From Desulfosporosinus sp. (GTDB lineage: Bacteria; Bacillota; Desulfitobacteriia; Desulfitobacteriales; Desulfitobacteriaceae), in NCBI GenBank assembly GCA_031292095.1, contig JARLHU010000089.1:1-39967 (forward strand): a stretch of DNA of 39,967 nt. The letters run 5' to 3'. The notes under the pieces were generated by a model. The model made no database searches and had not been told where the DNA came from. It saw only the letters and a list, made by a program, of their open reading frames with translations. Positions 16,389 through 24,653 of the stretch are shown in pieces; within the stretch, counting starts at the first letter, position 1, and every line of letters begins with the position of its first letter. Made by a program: the position numbers and the translations under genes.

Positions 16389-17138
16389 TTATGAAAATAT
16401 TTTCCTTATACCATATTCAAATGGTTGTTGTATCGTACCATTATATACTTTATCCAAAAGTATATTTTCATATACATGTTCAGGGAATGACTTGTTTTTA
16501 TATTGAGATCGCTTGCACACCAAACGCGAAATAGGATTCGCCATTAAATCAGCTAATTGTATTCCTTCATTTAACATTTCTTTAGATTCAAATTTTAAAT
16601 GACGAAAAACTTGATTATATCCCTCTGCTGTAATATATTTACTCCCAGCAATTTTTATTCTAAAAAATTCTTCCCTTAATTTTTCATCATCATTACTAGA
16701 TTCGATTACGATCTCTGCATAACCATTATTATTGTGTAAAAAACGAGCAAAATTTTGTAACAATGTTTTAAATGCCAATATCTCCAAATCTACTCTATAG
16801 TTTGGATACAATTTCTTATAGATATCATCCAAGACAATTCCCGATAGAATGGTGTAATTTGTTTTTTCAAATAAATCAAAGAGTCCTCCCCATAAATCAT
16901 CTTCTTCTTCTAATGTTAATGTTTTAAACTCTTTTTTCTTTCCAACTAAAGGGGAATAATGCAGATTTCTAGTTGAACCGCCTAAACGTGGTATACTTCT
17001 ATCTTTAATGTCATTTAATTCTTGTTTAAAACCCTCAATTACATCATCTTGCAGAACAACACCAGTAAAATTATAGACAGTAAAAGGTGGTGTTGCCTTA
17101 ACTTCATCAACAAACATGTAATACTTTTTTCTAGCCAT
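16389..17138 (-). CDS. DUF3800-like protein
   Basis: 249 residues from ATG 17138 (MARKKYYMFVDEVKATPPF); GGAGG lies 11 bases upstream. The longer frame to 17414 overlaps the preceding gene and is rejected. The early '(Y/F)xDE' motif 'YYMFVDEVKA' with 'TVYNFTGVVLQ', and the late 'LNEGIQLADLMANPISRLV', match the DUF3800 family (RNase H-like fold, acidic residues near both ends), often found in phages and defence loci. Function unestablished. The middle is charged and helical. It lies between terminators, so it may form a small unit with the gene at 17254-17463. Confidence 0.72.
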   Translation of the reverse strand: MARKKYYMFVDEVKATPPFTVYNFTGVVLQDDVIEGFKQELNDIKDRSIPRLGGSTRNLHYSPLVGKKKEFKTLTLEEEDDLWGGLFDLFEKTNYTILSGIVLDDIYKKLYPNYRVDLEILAFKTLLQNFARFLHNNNGYAEIVIESSNDDEKLREEFFRIKIAGSKYITAEGYNQVFRHLKFESKEMLNEGIQLADLMANPISRLVCKRSQYKNKSFPEHVYENILLDKVYNGTIQQPFEYGIRKIFS

Positions 17139-17253
17139 AAATATATATTCCTCCGATCCATCTAATATATTTCGACAGAAAGGAGGAGAATCCTTCACAA
17201 TATGGAAATATTCTATACGTGTCAAGTCAAAGCTGACAACAAATATATCATTA

Positions 17254-17463
17254 TCAATTAAATTGCTCTCTACATGAATTTCCATCCCATGCGATAACCT
17301 TTGCCCCAATGCGATAATTGCTTTCAAACTCCAAAAATGCTTCATCCACATCAAGAGCTTGCGTTTCCCCGGTTGCAAGGTTAAGTAATACAAAGGAATT
17401 ATCATCATCTGCATAGACGCGGAATCTGCTTGTCATGGTCACTATTTTATCTTCAACTCTCAT
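17254..17463 (-). CDS. Small hypothetical phage protein
   Basis: 69 residues from ATG 17463 (MRVEDKIVTMTSRFRVYADD); AGAGG precedes it, better placed than for the earlier ATG at 17481. The protein looks beta-rich: 'SFVLLNLATGETQALDVDEAFLEFE' then a helix and 'GAKVIAWDG'. Family not recognised. It precedes the DUF3800-like gene by about 115 bases of gene-free sequence. Confidence 0.62.
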   Translation of the reverse strand: MRVEDKIVTMTSRFRVYADDDNSFVLLNLATGETQALDVDEAFLEFESNYRIGAKVIAWDGNSCREQFN

Positions 17464-17544
17464 ATTTTTTACCTCTTTCATTTCTCACTTATAGTTATCT
17501 GATTTGATTCTAAAAAAATAATATCTTAGCATTGCAAGGAACGA

Positions 17545-17621
17545 CGAGGGAGGGCAGGAACGGCCACGTCACGTTTGTTGCGACAAACGTGCCATGGGTG
17601 TCTGTCGGTTGCGACCGCCAT
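17545..17621. other. GC-rich twin-hairpin element
   Basis: In an otherwise AT-rich intergenic stretch, CACGTTTGT (17570-17578) and ACAAACGTG (17583-17591) form a perfect 9-bp stem capped by TGCG; 15 bases on, CGGT/ACCG (17606-17609, 17614-17617) form a second stem, again with a TGCG loop, which can be closed by ATGG/CCAT. No T-run follows on either strand, so it is not a terminator. It could be a structured RNA, the leader of the gene at 17463, or a protein site. It lies in the 285-base gap between 17463 and 17749, which has no gene. Confidence 0.5.
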
Positions 17622-17695
17622 CCACAATCATCTAATAAATTTAATCTTTGTTTCTATATTGTTTTATATATTAATACATGATATAATATTTAACT

Positions 17696-17744
17696 TTTGG
17701 GGGCATATTCCCTATAGAGTCTATATAGGATATTTACCCCCAAA
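17696..17744. other. Long hairpin after the helicase-like gene
   Basis: TTTGGGGG and CCCCCAAA close a stem that continues inward with about 11 of 13 pairs (TATATAG-rich). It starts 4 bases after the stop at 17749 on the minus strand. No T-run follows, so it is probably an mRNA-stabilising or processing structure, or an inefficient terminator. Confidence 0.55.
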
Positions 17745-17748
17745 CTAA

Positions 17749-19893
17749 TTAATTGCTATAGAAACCTCTTTTAGGTACTGTAAATGTAGCTAACTTATCT
17801 TTAATTATTCTATTTTTCTTTAATGTTTTAAATTGCTCATCATTTACTTTGCATATCTCTTTTAATTTACTTGCTTTGATAATACTTCCATCCCATGCAA
17901 CAACCCAAGCCATAAATTCATCGTATCCATTTACTTTATTTTTCCTATTGTCTGCCTTACTTTCTGCAAACTCACTCAGCTCATCATCTATAACGTCTAT
18001 TAAATCGCCTTGTCTCTTAGGGAATAATTGTTTTATCATTTTGCAGATAATACTTTTCACAGCGAATATATGAACTTCTATATTATCTTTGCAACTGTAA
18101 TTTCTTAACTTCGTCCTATGAACCTCTTGGTAGAAATCCGTAACCATAGCAAAATATTTATACTGATTTAGATTTTCATATCCGAACTCATAACTCTTAT
18201 ATCTTGTGCCATATTGATCGCCACCAGATACAGTTTGGCTTCTGTCTTTAACTTCTAACTGTTCGCTCATCGTTACTGCTTTTTCTAAATCTGAACAAAG
18301 TCTAATCGCTTTATCCCACTTTACACAAAATGATAGCCATTGGATCACATACTCAAAGTCTGGCATCGTATTCCAACCTAGCATGAACATTCTTGTGCAA
18401 TTTTGCATACTATTATTTCCTTTTGTATTGCCAAAATAATATGTTTCCGAATCATTTGGTGTAGGAATAGCACCAGTATGTTTCAATAAGGGTAATAATT
18501 CATTTGCTCTTTTCTGATAGGTTACAACATATGCTTGTTTAACAAAACCAATCCTCATTTTATTATTAATAAAGGACGCGCAAGCACCTACAAGATGATT
18601 TTTTTCCCTGAAAGTAGTTTGGGTGAGTTTATGTTTGCTATAGACATTAATTGTCAAATTGTCATATATTCTTGAGTTCTCTATGTCTAAGTATTTTATG
18701 CTTCCCTTATCGTACATTCCCAAATATTGGGGGTCATAAAGTGCAGTACCATCAAAGATTATTGTTTTAAATGTGTCACAATACATTTCCTTTAGATCTC
18801 GGCTACCAATGGTACATATAAACTCAATTTTACTTTGATAAACATAGAATCCGCCTACGGTCAAAACTGTATGTATATGATCAAGCTCCCTTCGATTATT
18901 GTATCTCATGTATTTATCCCATAGTTCCATAAACTCAGTATCGTTTTTGCAAATAATGTCATTGTTAACATTGGATACTATGAATCTTTTGTAATTATTC
19001 CTTAGTTTCTGCATTTTATTATTGATCAATTCACATATTTCTTTAAATTTATTTTCTAATACAGTTTTCTCCTCTGTAGTTTCATAATCCAATTTACTCA
19101 ATATGGTAGAAATTTTATTTAAGAGTTCCTTGCTGACCTTTACTACATCTAAAACTTCTGGCCTTTCATCAATTAGCAGAATTGTTCTATCTCCCTGCTC
19201 CCATTTGGCGTAACGTTTGAGAGTATCACCACATTCTCTTAATCTTGCATTAGTAATTAGTAATATTGGAAATTTCTCCTGCTCTTTTTGTTGCTTACTG
19301 ATTTTACATTGCATATAAAAATTGCAATTGGCAGGCGCACATACTTTCGCATCACCTTGCTTTATTTTTTTGTTTATGCAAATTTCCTGATTCCAACCTT
19401 CAAGCACATAGGTATATCCACCTAACCCCAGTTTATCTAACTCTTTTTCAGTATCTCTCAAACTCTCTAATCTATCTGTCACAATAATAATTCCATCAGT
19501 TGTAATCTTTTTAATATGTAAATCAATAATTTTTTGTAATAATTCTAATGTAATAGAACTCTTTCCAAATCCACAAGGAGCTGGTATTACAGATATAATA
19601 TTTTCTTTTAGGTCGCCAAAAACAATTTTAGCAGTTTCATTTGCGAAATTAATTTGTTCATTGGTGGCCCCACCTCTTGACTCAAAGGTTTCAATGAAAC
19701 TATTTGTTACATCTGTTGCAATTGATTCTAATTCTGGTGTAATATCAACAATTTCATTTGCAGTATATACAGATTTTACTAATTTAATTACATTATTTAG
19801 TGTATGGTCGCCATCGAATAGCTTATTTTTTTCATCAAGAAGAAGTGCTTTATAATTATAGTCAATTTCATCTATTAGTTTAATGTCTCTCAA
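17749..19893 (-). CDS. SF2-like helicase/ATPase with cysteine cluster (phage)
   Basis: 714 residues, TTG start at 19893 with GGAGAGG 9 bases upstream. Walker A 'APCGFGKSS' at 105-113; motif Ia-like 'GIIIVTDRLESLRD' near 134; four cysteines at 172, 185, 190, 196 lie between motifs I and II in the position occupied by the Fe-S or zinc insert in XPD/Rad3-type helicases; Walker B-like 'LLIDERPEV' at 239-247; and 'DFYQEVHRTKLRNY' near 605 resembling motif VI (Q..GR..R). A C-terminal 'ASKLKEICKVNDEQFKTLK' region is winged-helix-like. It follows the RNA-polymerase-like gene in one operon and probably works with it on DNA or R-loops. It could be a replication or transcription helicase. Confidence 0.72.
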   Translation of the reverse strand: MRDIKLIDEIDYNYKALLLDEKNKLFDGDHTLNNVIKLVKSVYTANEIVDITPELESIATDVTNSFIETFESRGGATNEQINFANETAKIVFGDLKENIISVIPAPCGFGKSSITLELLQKIIDLHIKKITTDGIIIVTDRLESLRDTEKELDKLGLGGYTYVLEGWNQEICINKKIKQGDAKVCAPANCNFYMQCKISKQQKEQEKFPILLITNARLRECGDTLKRYAKWEQGDRTILLIDERPEVLDVVKVSKELLNKISTILSKLDYETTEEKTVLENKFKEICELINNKMQKLRNNYKRFIVSNVNNDIICKNDTEFMELWDKYMRYNNRRELDHIHTVLTVGGFYVYQSKIEFICTIGSRDLKEMYCDTFKTIIFDGTALYDPQYLGMYDKGSIKYLDIENSRIYDNLTINVYSKHKLTQTTFREKNHLVGACASFINNKMRIGFVKQAYVVTYQKRANELLPLLKHTGAIPTPNDSETYYFGNTKGNNSMQNCTRMFMLGWNTMPDFEYVIQWLSFCVKWDKAIRLCSDLEKAVTMSEQLEVKDRSQTVSGGDQYGTRYKSYEFGYENLNQYKYFAMVTDFYQEVHRTKLRNYSCKDNIEVHIFAVKSIICKMIKQLFPKRQGDLIDVIDDELSEFAESKADNRKNKVNGYDEFMAWVVAWDGSIIKASKLKEICKVNDEQFKTLKKNRIIKDKLATFTVPKRGFYSN

Positions 19894-19919
19894 ATCGTAA
19901 TACCTCTCCGTTTTTCTAT

Positions 19920-20105
19920 TTATCCTTTTAACATTGCATTAAAAGCCTTCATGGCATCACTAAATCCATCTTCTAACCTAAAAACATAAATATTATAGGC
20001 TCTATTATTGATATCTCTATCAAGATGGCAAATGTGAAATCCTTTATCAATCAAGAAATTGGCACATCTCATCCCTCTGATTGTATAAGTATTATCATTG
20101 TTCAT
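19920..20105 (-). CDS. Small phage protein (DUF5659-like)
   Basis: 61 residues from ATG 20105 (MNNDNTYTIRGMRCANFLID), AGGAGG about 8 bases upstream. The pattern 'RCANFLIDKGFHICHLDRDINNRAYNIYVFRLEDGFSDAMKAF' (cofactor-free α/β) follows the phage DUF5659 layout. It sits between the polymerase and helicase genes in the same direction; function unknown. Confidence 0.6.
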   Translation of the reverse strand: MNNDNTYTIRGMRCANFLIDKGFHICHLDRDINNRAYNIYVFRLEDGFSDAMKAFNAMLKG

Positions 20106-20154
20106 ATATTCCGACCTCCTACTGATTGTAGTAATAGCACTATCACTATTCCAC

Positions 20155-20177
20155 AAAAGTGGGGCTGGAAGCCCCAC
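20155..20177 (-). terminator. Rho-independent terminator after the polymerase gene
   Basis: Minus-strand GTGGGGCT and AGCCCCAC form an 8-bp stem with a 3-base loop, followed by TTTTGTGG. It would make the transcript of the polymerase gene mostly monocistronic. Confidence 0.8.
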
Positions 20178-20197
20178 ATATCAAAGTAAATTCATTA

Positions 20198-23100
20198 TCA
20201 ATTTATTTCAGTTGCCGTTAATTTTAAGCTCTTTCGACTGGGAGCCACATTTACTAATATTTCGAATTTAATATTGCTGCAATTCAGCAAGCTATACTCT
20301 TTGATCTGGATGAACTCAGGGAACACTTCTAACATATCTTTTTCATCCTTGGTTAGTATTACTTTATTATCCAGCACCTTGATATCGAAAACTACCTGAC
20401 CATTTACTTCTAATTCTGATTCAATTAATTCCACAGCTCCGTCATCCAAAACCCTAGCTCTAACATCCACCTTGATATCGATCACCTTTAACCTACTCTT
20501 TTCTTCCAAATGTAGGTTTTTCACTATATTACTATTATCTATGGCTTCAACTTGAATCTTCTTATATTTTTCATAGAGATAAGAAATATCACCTTCTACT
20601 GTCTTTTTGTAGACGTATCGATTGGCCTGCAGCTTATAATTCAAGTAGCTGAAAACCGGAAAGAACAAGTTGATTATGAAATCTTCAGTACAATTCTTCA
20701 GATTCCCGATAGAGTTAGCAATAGTCACGACATCATATTTCTTCAGAATCTCATCGGCAGCCACAATGTACTTAGCATCAATTTCCTTATACTGCTGGTA
20801 CTTCTCGGATTTTAAATCCGCTATAGTAGCATCATACTGACTTTCTTCCCATTGACTCCAAGACGAATTTTCTATCGACCAATCCCGATGCTTGGTCTCT
20901 TTTCTCCTTTTGCTGTAGTTTTCTTTTTCGACTGCTTGTCTTTCGTCCGTGTAATCTGTATAGAGCTTTTCGATTTCTTCCAAACAAGTGGGATAATCTG
21001 AGACACTATAATCTCCATTTATTAACTTCCCCTGTATCAACTCAACCTTATTATCAAACTTGGTCATTACTCCATTGATTTCGCTCAACAGATTCTTTTT
21101 GATTATTCGAGAAACACTATCTAAAAGCCCAAATGTGTAAACATATTGGGAATCAACTATATCTGCTTTATTCTCCTTATACTGTAAGAATCTTGCCTTT
21201 CTCCCATACTTCTTATTGATGATTTCCATATCTTCTGGGCTTGGGAAATACAATGTTTTAGGGGCATCGATTGATACCATGGCATTATAGAGAACAACAT
21301 ATATGTCCAACTCATTTTCAAAGAAACGCTGCTTTATATGCTCCCTATGCTGCTCGCTGGCACTATACGTTGTGATCCATTCGCCGCTTTCTACCTTTTC
21401 TTTGGCTAATTTCTTTTCTTCCTCATCCAATTCCATATTTAGAATGAATTTGGTATTAGGGATATCGTAATAATCATAGGTCTGCTGGCTATTTGAGTTA
21501 ATGTTGGCGCTCTTCAAAGCAATTTTCCCTATTAGATTCCCTGAAGCTCTATAGGTTGCCAAGAATCTATTTTCGGAAGTATATTCCATCGTGACTTTTT
21601 CCCCATCATCTTTATTGATGAAATACTTACCGTCTTTTGGAATTACCACAGAGTCTCTGATAATATCTGAATCTATTACTGTGCAAGCATCGCCATCACA
21701 ATCTGCGGAAGACATCAATGCCAGAATATCACTCTTCTGGTTGAAGTAAATTAGCTCCCGGCAAGGACTTAAATAGTTATCCAGAAAGACATTTCTAACG
21801 AACGTCACATTGTGAACTTCGCTGTATGCGCAGAGTGGATTCCTAGCGATTGTTTTGATATCTCCCTCTTGGCAATCGGCACTATAAAATCCTCCAGCGT
21901 TAAGTCCATTTTCGCCCTGATCCCGATGCATAGCGAAATTCATATAGGAAATGGGGTCAACTGCGATATACTGATATTTTGCTTTTGCCGTAAGCTTGCC
22001 ACAGGCCAGTTCCCTGCACTTCTTTTCAATAAGCTTAGCTAAGTTATTCTTTACATATTTTAGGTTGATAAACTCCTCGGATACATTGAGTAGTTCTTCA
22101 CATTTAGTAACCACGTTAGAAGCTATATAAGCCGCTTCCTCTTGAAACTCATCACTGTCTTCATTGTCACCTTTGATGATGTTTTTGAAGAAAAGCCTTA
22201 TGGTATCTATATTAATCTGCCACTCATCTTTTTCGCTGTCCTTTAAGAAGGGTTTTAGGATTTTTCTATATGTTTTAATATCCTCTTTTAGCAAAGCCAT
22301 GTAATCTTTTTTGCTCAACGCCAAGGCCGTAAGCAATTGATAATTTAATCTTCTGTAGTCTTCAATGTCCTCATCTCTTTTATTAACCTTTGTGACATAT
22401 AGCTTTCCGATTATGTCTTTATATTTGGGGTCTACACTAGCAACCCGTTGCTTATAAGTATCCATATTCTCATTATTTTCAGGTTTATAATACTTGGCCA
22501 ATTTAACCATTGATTCATTTAATAGCATTGTATTTTGAGTTACTAGCTGCCATTCATTCCACATATCCAGCAGATAAAATTGATCATCCACCTTCTTACA
22601 ATATTCGGTATCCCCTTTATAAAAAACACCCAAGTATTTAATGATATTAAACTTCGTGATCATGCCTTTTATGCCGATTCCGTAGCCTCTGATAATGGCG
22701 AACTCAACAGGATAGTCCAGTCCAAGTTCTCTCTGTATCTGATTAAACACCCTCGGAGTAGCAATTGCCCCTCCATCGAACACGTCAATATCATCTTCGA
22801 AATGGTACTCCACCAAGTTATAATCTACTTGGTTTTTCATTTTGCCTTTTTTATCTTCAACTTGCTCAGTGAACTTTTCTATAGTCTTATAATCCTTAAT
22901 AATGTAGAATGTCGGTTGTGGTAACACAATAAAATCCGGCATATCGCCAGCCATATGACAACTGCTAACGCCTAAAGAGAGACGGCTGAGAACGTCCTTA
23001 TTTATACATATCTCTGCCTTGCTATCTTCGATTTCCTTAAATTTACCTAAAGAGATTAATGCCTCGAATTCTGTAGCGAAGTCGACAAAGTCTTCCATAA

Positions 23101-23428
23101 TAAAGAATGTTTCACACTTACCCCTTAAATTCTCTTGCTTCATGCCGCCTGGGGTAGCAAACCAAGCAAAATACACCTTGTCGTTAAGTACCAATCCATG
23201 ATCCCATTCTTCTTTTGCTTTTTCCTCTGTATTGGGGAGTAACACTTTAATTATTTCTTCTACCAGTTGCCCGTCTTCTATTTTTTCATTTCTGTAACAT
23301 TCAAGAGCCATGGTGAGAAAGCTTTCCGTTAGTGTTATTTCATTATCTTCCAAGTTATCGGAAGCTATAATTCCATCTTTGATACATGATCTTCCAAAGC
23401 TGTACATTTTGATCTGTTTGGCCTTCAT
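20198..23428 (-). CDS. Two-barrel RNA polymerase, cellular RdRP/YonO-like
   Basis: 1076 residues from ATG 23428 (a TTG one codon earlier is possible). The signature 'SSADCDGDACTV' near residues 574-585 holds the DxDGD metal-binding triad shared by β' RNA polymerase, QDE-1-type RdRP and phage YonO; Asp 577, 579, 581 (counted from the TTG) are intact. Other matches in RdRP order: 'DKVYFAWFATPGGM' near 84-97, 'FDGGAIATPRVFNQ' near 218-231, 'EFAIIRGYGIGIKGMITKF' near 243-261 (R..G.KG), and 'QEGDIKTIARNPL' near 521-533, resembling RdRP 'PGDiR'. YonO of SPβ is a proven DNA-dependent RNA polymerase for late genes; template and product here are inferred. No zinc finger or standard RNAP subunits. Downstream helicase-like gene suggests a transcription/replication module. 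Confidence 0.82.
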   Translation of the reverse strand: MKAKQIKMYSFGRSCIKDGIIASDNLEDNEITLTESFLTMALECYRNEKIEDGQLVEEIIKVLLPNTEEKAKEEWDHGLVLNDKVYFAWFATPGGMKQENLRGKCETFFIMEDFVDFATEFEALISLGKFKEIEDSKAEICINKDVLSRLSLGVSSCHMAGDMPDFIVLPQPTFYIIKDYKTIEKFTEQVEDKKGKMKNQVDYNLVEYHFEDDIDVFDGGAIATPRVFNQIQRELGLDYPVEFAIIRGYGIGIKGMITKFNIIKYLGVFYKGDTEYCKKVDDQFYLLDMWNEWQLVTQNTMLLNESMVKLAKYYKPENNENMDTYKQRVASVDPKYKDIIGKLYVTKVNKRDEDIEDYRRLNYQLLTALALSKKDYMALLKEDIKTYRKILKPFLKDSEKDEWQINIDTIRLFFKNIIKGDNEDSDEFQEEAAYIASNVVTKCEELLNVSEEFINLKYVKNNLAKLIEKKCRELACGKLTAKAKYQYIAVDPISYMNFAMHRDQGENGLNAGGFYSADCQEGDIKTIARNPLCAYSEVHNVTFVRNVFLDNYLSPCRELIYFNQKSDILALMSSADCDGDACTVIDSDIIRDSVVIPKDGKYFINKDDGEKVTMEYTSENRFLATYRASGNLIGKIALKSANINSNSQQTYDYYDIPNTKFILNMELDEEEKKLAKEKVESGEWITTYSASEQHREHIKQRFFENELDIYVVLYNAMVSIDAPKTLYFPSPEDMEIINKKYGRKARFLQYKENKADIVDSQYVYTFGLLDSVSRIIKKNLLSEINGVMTKFDNKVELIQGKLINGDYSVSDYPTCLEEIEKLYTDYTDERQAVEKENYSKRRKETKHRDWSIENSSWSQWEESQYDATIADLKSEKYQQYKEIDAKYIVAADEILKKYDVVTIANSIGNLKNCTEDFIINLFFPVFSYLNYKLQANRYVYKKTVEGDISYLYEKYKKIQVEAIDNSNIVKNLHLEEKSRLKVIDIKVDVRARVLDDGAVELIESELEVNGQVVFDIKVLDNKVILTKDEKDMLEVFPEFIQIKEYSLLNCSNIKFEILVNVAPSRKSLKLTATEIN

Positions 23429-23452
23429 CAATGTCGACCCCCTATAATAGAA

Positions 23453-23500
23453 GAACTGAAAGATTGACCTTCAGTTCGAGAACTTTCTCGTTTTATTATA
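23453..23500 (-). promoter_or_regulatory. Leader of the polymerase gene: -10 element and inverted repeats
   Basis: A TATAAT (plus 23495-23500) points to the polymerase gene but its -35 partner is weak, which suits an activated phage promoter. Between it and the ATG are GAACTGAA/TTCAGTTC (23453-23460, 23470-23477) and CGAGAA/TTCTCG (23477-23482, 23485-23490), likely operator or RNA hairpins. Confidence 0.45.
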
Positions 23501-23539
23501 TCAGAAATATTCGTTTGGTTCGCGATGATATTCCAAACT

Positions 23540-23713
23540 TCAATTGCAATTATGCTTTGATGACACGTACATTGCATTGTTGATGTACTGCTTTCTATCT
23601 AAAGCGAATTCCTTTATTGCGGCGTTTAGAACAGTAGCGTCCAAATGAATTATCTCTACAATTAGTTGATTATCTACCTGGCCTGACATATTTCTATGTA
23701 ATTTAAAGTACAT
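23540..23713 (-). CDS. Possible small protein upstream of the polymerase gene
   Basis: A 57-residue open frame (MYFKLHRNMSGQVDNQLIVE..., with LDATVLNAAIKEFALDRKQY) looks protein-like, but there is no convincing ribosome site. It fills most of the 407-base gap between 23429 and 23836, which otherwise holds the divergent promoters. May be a remnant. Confidence 0.3.
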   Translation of the reverse strand: MYFKLHRNMSGQVDNQLIVEIIHLDATVLNAAIKEFALDRKQYINNAMYVSSKHNCN

Positions 23714-23775
23714 TTAACTTACAACTTAGATTCATACTTTTATTGTGACGATATAATATATTTTTGCATATCCAT

Positions 23776-23804
23776 TTGACACTTTCCATTAAATGTCCTA
23801 CAAT
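23776..23804 (+). promoter_or_regulatory. Sigma-70 promoter for the DUF5986/XRE-ImmA operon
   Basis: TTGACA (23776-23781) and TACAAT (23799-23804) are spaced 17 bases, the consensus arrangement, about 35 bases before the start codon at 23837. GACA...TGTC arms around the -35 and spacer (23777-23797) form an imperfect inverted repeat that could be an autoregulatory operator. Confidence 0.8.
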
Positions 23805-23836
23805 ATAATTATAAATATTTAGGGGGTGTCAGACTC

Positions 23837-24625
23837 ATGAAGTCCTCTATCAAAGAAATGAGTATCAATGCATCAGATGAATTTATTAACACAATTGCTA
23901 AATGTCTGGTTGATGCGGTAGGTGATGATATTAAAGAAGATGTAGAACTACATAAACTCGTTACTCAAAACGGAACAAAAGGTAGGATTTGGGATTTTCT
24001 AAATAGAAATATTTGCAAAAGTTTTAGTAAAAGTGACATTATTGCAAATCCAACAAAACGTGGTGCATGGGAGTTAGTTCCGGTTTTTGATCGAAATACT
24101 GGTACTATATATTCTTTGATGAGAGAACAACGATTTTCTACATTGAAAAAGGAACTCCCGAAAAGGCGAATTGCAAATTATGTTGATGCATTAGTTGGAT
24201 CTTTGAATGCCAACTTAATTGCACCCCATCATCAATCGTCGCTTTTCCCATCCTTAACCAAAAAATTCAACAGTAAGAAATTACAAGAAATTGTCCAGAA
24301 GATTTTATATGATTTGGGTATACCAAATAATTTAGTTAAACGACATGCCTTAATATTATTTAAAAGTTCTAATTATGAATTATCAACAATACGTTGCTGT
24401 GTAGTTAATAGCAATTTAGATATAGTTGAAGAAGCTGACTGGAGCAACTACATAAAAACTAATGAGAGCGCCGTTGCCGATAAGATTACTGACAAAACTT
24501 CCGCATATGTTGACCCTACTGCTGGATTGAAATTCACACAAAAAGCAAAAGATAAAATGAATCAAAAAACTCCCGCGAAAGATAAATCTAAGGAAAAGAA
24601 AAAGAAAACTGACGATAACAGTTGA
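23837..24625 (+). CDS. DUF5986-like protein
   Basis: 262 residues; GGGGGTG precedes the ATG. The segment 'GAWELVPVFDRNTGTIYSLMREQRFSTLKKEL' near residues 75-107 is the recognisable core of DUF5986 proteins, which commonly lie next to XRE-ImmA/IrrE genes in Firmicutes prophages and elements. The C-terminus (residues 235-262) is a Lys/Asp-rich tail. It is the first gene of a plus-strand operon, 28 bases ahead of the XRE-ImmA gene, divergent from the polymerase gene. Its role in the lysogeny switch is inferred from context. Confidence 0.6.
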   Translation: MKSSIKEMSINASDEFINTIAKCLVDAVGDDIKEDVELHKLVTQNGTKGRIWDFLNRNICKSFSKSDIIANPTKRGAWELVPVFDRNTGTIYSLMREQRFSTLKKELPKRRIANYVDALVGSLNANLIAPHHQSSLFPSLTKKFNSKKLQEIVQKILYDLGIPNNLVKRHALILFKSSNYELSTIRCCVVNSNLDIVEEADWSNYIKTNESAVADKITDKTSAYVDPTAGLKFTQKAKDKMNQKTPAKDKSKEKKKKTDDNS

Positions 24626-24653
24626 TTGATATGTCTTGATTGGAGGCCCATCT

